Assembly (NCBI GenBank): GCA_012521035.1
Contig: JAAYND010000101.1
Span: 1 to 6,583 of the forward strand
Reading direction: 5' to 3'
Source: Methanomicrobiales archaeon
GTDB lineage: Archaea > Halobacteriota > Methanomicrobia > Methanomicrobiales > Methanoculleaceae
DNA: 6,583 nucleotides
Both the position numbers and the translations under genes were made by a program. Shown here piece after piece: positions 6,131 to 6,583 of the stretch (within the stretch, counting starts at the first letter, position 1; each line of letters starts with the position of its first letter). The notes beneath the pieces are model-generated. The model was given only the letters and a program-made list of their open reading frames with translations. It ran no database searches and was not told the DNA's origin.

Positions 6131-6583
6131 TCACGCCACCTCCGTGTGATGATCATGGCAGCAGAGCCCGATCCTCGATCCGACAAGCTTTACCGTGTAA
6201 TCATCCCTCGGTGTGAGCATCACTTCATGGGCGTTTCCTACCTCCACAATCTTTCCGGCGTTCATCACCGCTATCCTGTCGGCGATCTTCAGCGTCAGAG
6301 TCAGGTTATGGGAGATGTAGATCATGGCAAAACCCCGGCGGTTCTGGAGGCCTTTGAGCAGGCGTAGCACGTTAGCCGCCGTTGAGACATCGAGGGCGGA
6401 TGTGATCTCATCCGCGATCAGGAGCTTTGGCCTCATGATCATGGCCCGTGCAAGAGCGACCCTCTGCCTCTGGCCCCCGGAGAGCTCACCGCAGTACTTC
6501 GTGAGGAAGAGATCGGTAGACGGAAGCCGGACCAGATCCAGAGCCTCCCTCACCATCTCCAGCCGCTCACTACGGCTCCCGAT
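6131..6583 (-). CDS. Dipeptide/oligopeptide/nickel-type ABC transporter ATPase (DppF/OppF/NikE-like), 5' partial
   Basis: The frame is open to the right edge of the window, so only the last 150 residues are seen; Walker A and the Q-loop lie outside. Visible motifs are the signature LSGGQRQR (residues 34-41 of the fragment), Walker B LLIADE (54-59), D-loop SALD (62-65) and H-loop His92 in YISHN. The usual DEP of Walker B is DEI here, and DE-[VI]-TSALDV is common in the DppF branch. The family supplies energy for uptake of peptides, nickel or similar solutes through a two-permease, two-ATPase complex with a lipoprotein binding protein; the other subunits should lie to the right. The end is unusual: after YTVKLVGSRIGL the protein finishes with CCHDHHTEVA, instead of the HPRCP-type oligo_HPY tail. 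An internal ATG at 6556 is not the start, since the protein continues upstream of it. Confidence 0.92.
   Translation of the reverse strand: MGSRSERLEMVREALDLVRLPSTDLFLTKYCGELSGGQRQRVALARAMIMRPKLLIADEITSALDVSTAANVLRLLKGLQNRRGFAMIYISHNLTLTLKIADRIAVMNAGKIVEVGNAHEVMLTPRDDYTVKLVGSRIGLCCHDHHTEVA

Noticed and set aside
5754..6149. 131-codon plus-strand ORF and the opposing 87- and 92-codon minus-strand ORFs
   Set aside because: They overlap each other and the promoter or ATPase end, lack good starts and resemble no family; open frames are common in GC-rich noncoding DNA.

Overview
The window looks like methanogenic archaeal DNA, most likely of the order Methanomicrobiales (a Methanoculleus-like genome is my best guess). 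The grounds are: a large secreted protein built from CARDB, DUF3344, PKD and PGF-pre-PGF type modules with a C-terminal hydrophobic anchor; archaeal oligo-T terminators; an AT-rich TATA-like promoter; and GC-rich coding sequence with strong GGAGG ribosome binding sites. The taxon is inferred from protein style, not from a marker gene.

Layout. Positions 2-3394 (+) hold the 3' part of a very large surface protein gene. Its 5' end lies outside the window. From 3395 to 3760 there is a gap between convergent genes, with an oligo-T terminator just after the surface protein stop and two small hairpins but no convincing gene. Positions 5589 down to 3761 (-) hold a two-gene operon for a DrrA/DrrB-like ABC exporter: the ATPase comes first and the ABC-2 membrane subunit follows with a tightly coupled start. 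Upstream of the ATPase is a roughly 115-nt leader with a possible 44-codon overlapping ORF, an AT-rich promoter candidate and a small dyad that could be an operator. From 5760 to 6130 there is about 370 nt without a supported gene, carrying a pair of near-identical 17-bp direct repeats. Positions 6583 down to 6131 (-) hold the C-terminal half of an ATPase of the dipeptide/oligopeptide/nickel (Dpp/Opp/Nik) uptake family, with an unusual Cys-Cys-His-Asp-His-His tail.

How the parts relate. The exporter ATPase and permease almost certainly form one complex. The Dpp/Nik-type ATPase belongs to a separate uptake operon entering from the right. The surface protein is on the opposite strand and is functionally independent. 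I found no CRISPR array, tRNA, rRNA, transposon or clearly new system. The most interesting items are the non-PGF anchor and duplicated C-terminal module of the surface protein, the homogenised PKD repeats, the leader and dyad of the exporter operon, and the metal-ligand-like tail of the Dpp/Nik ATPase.
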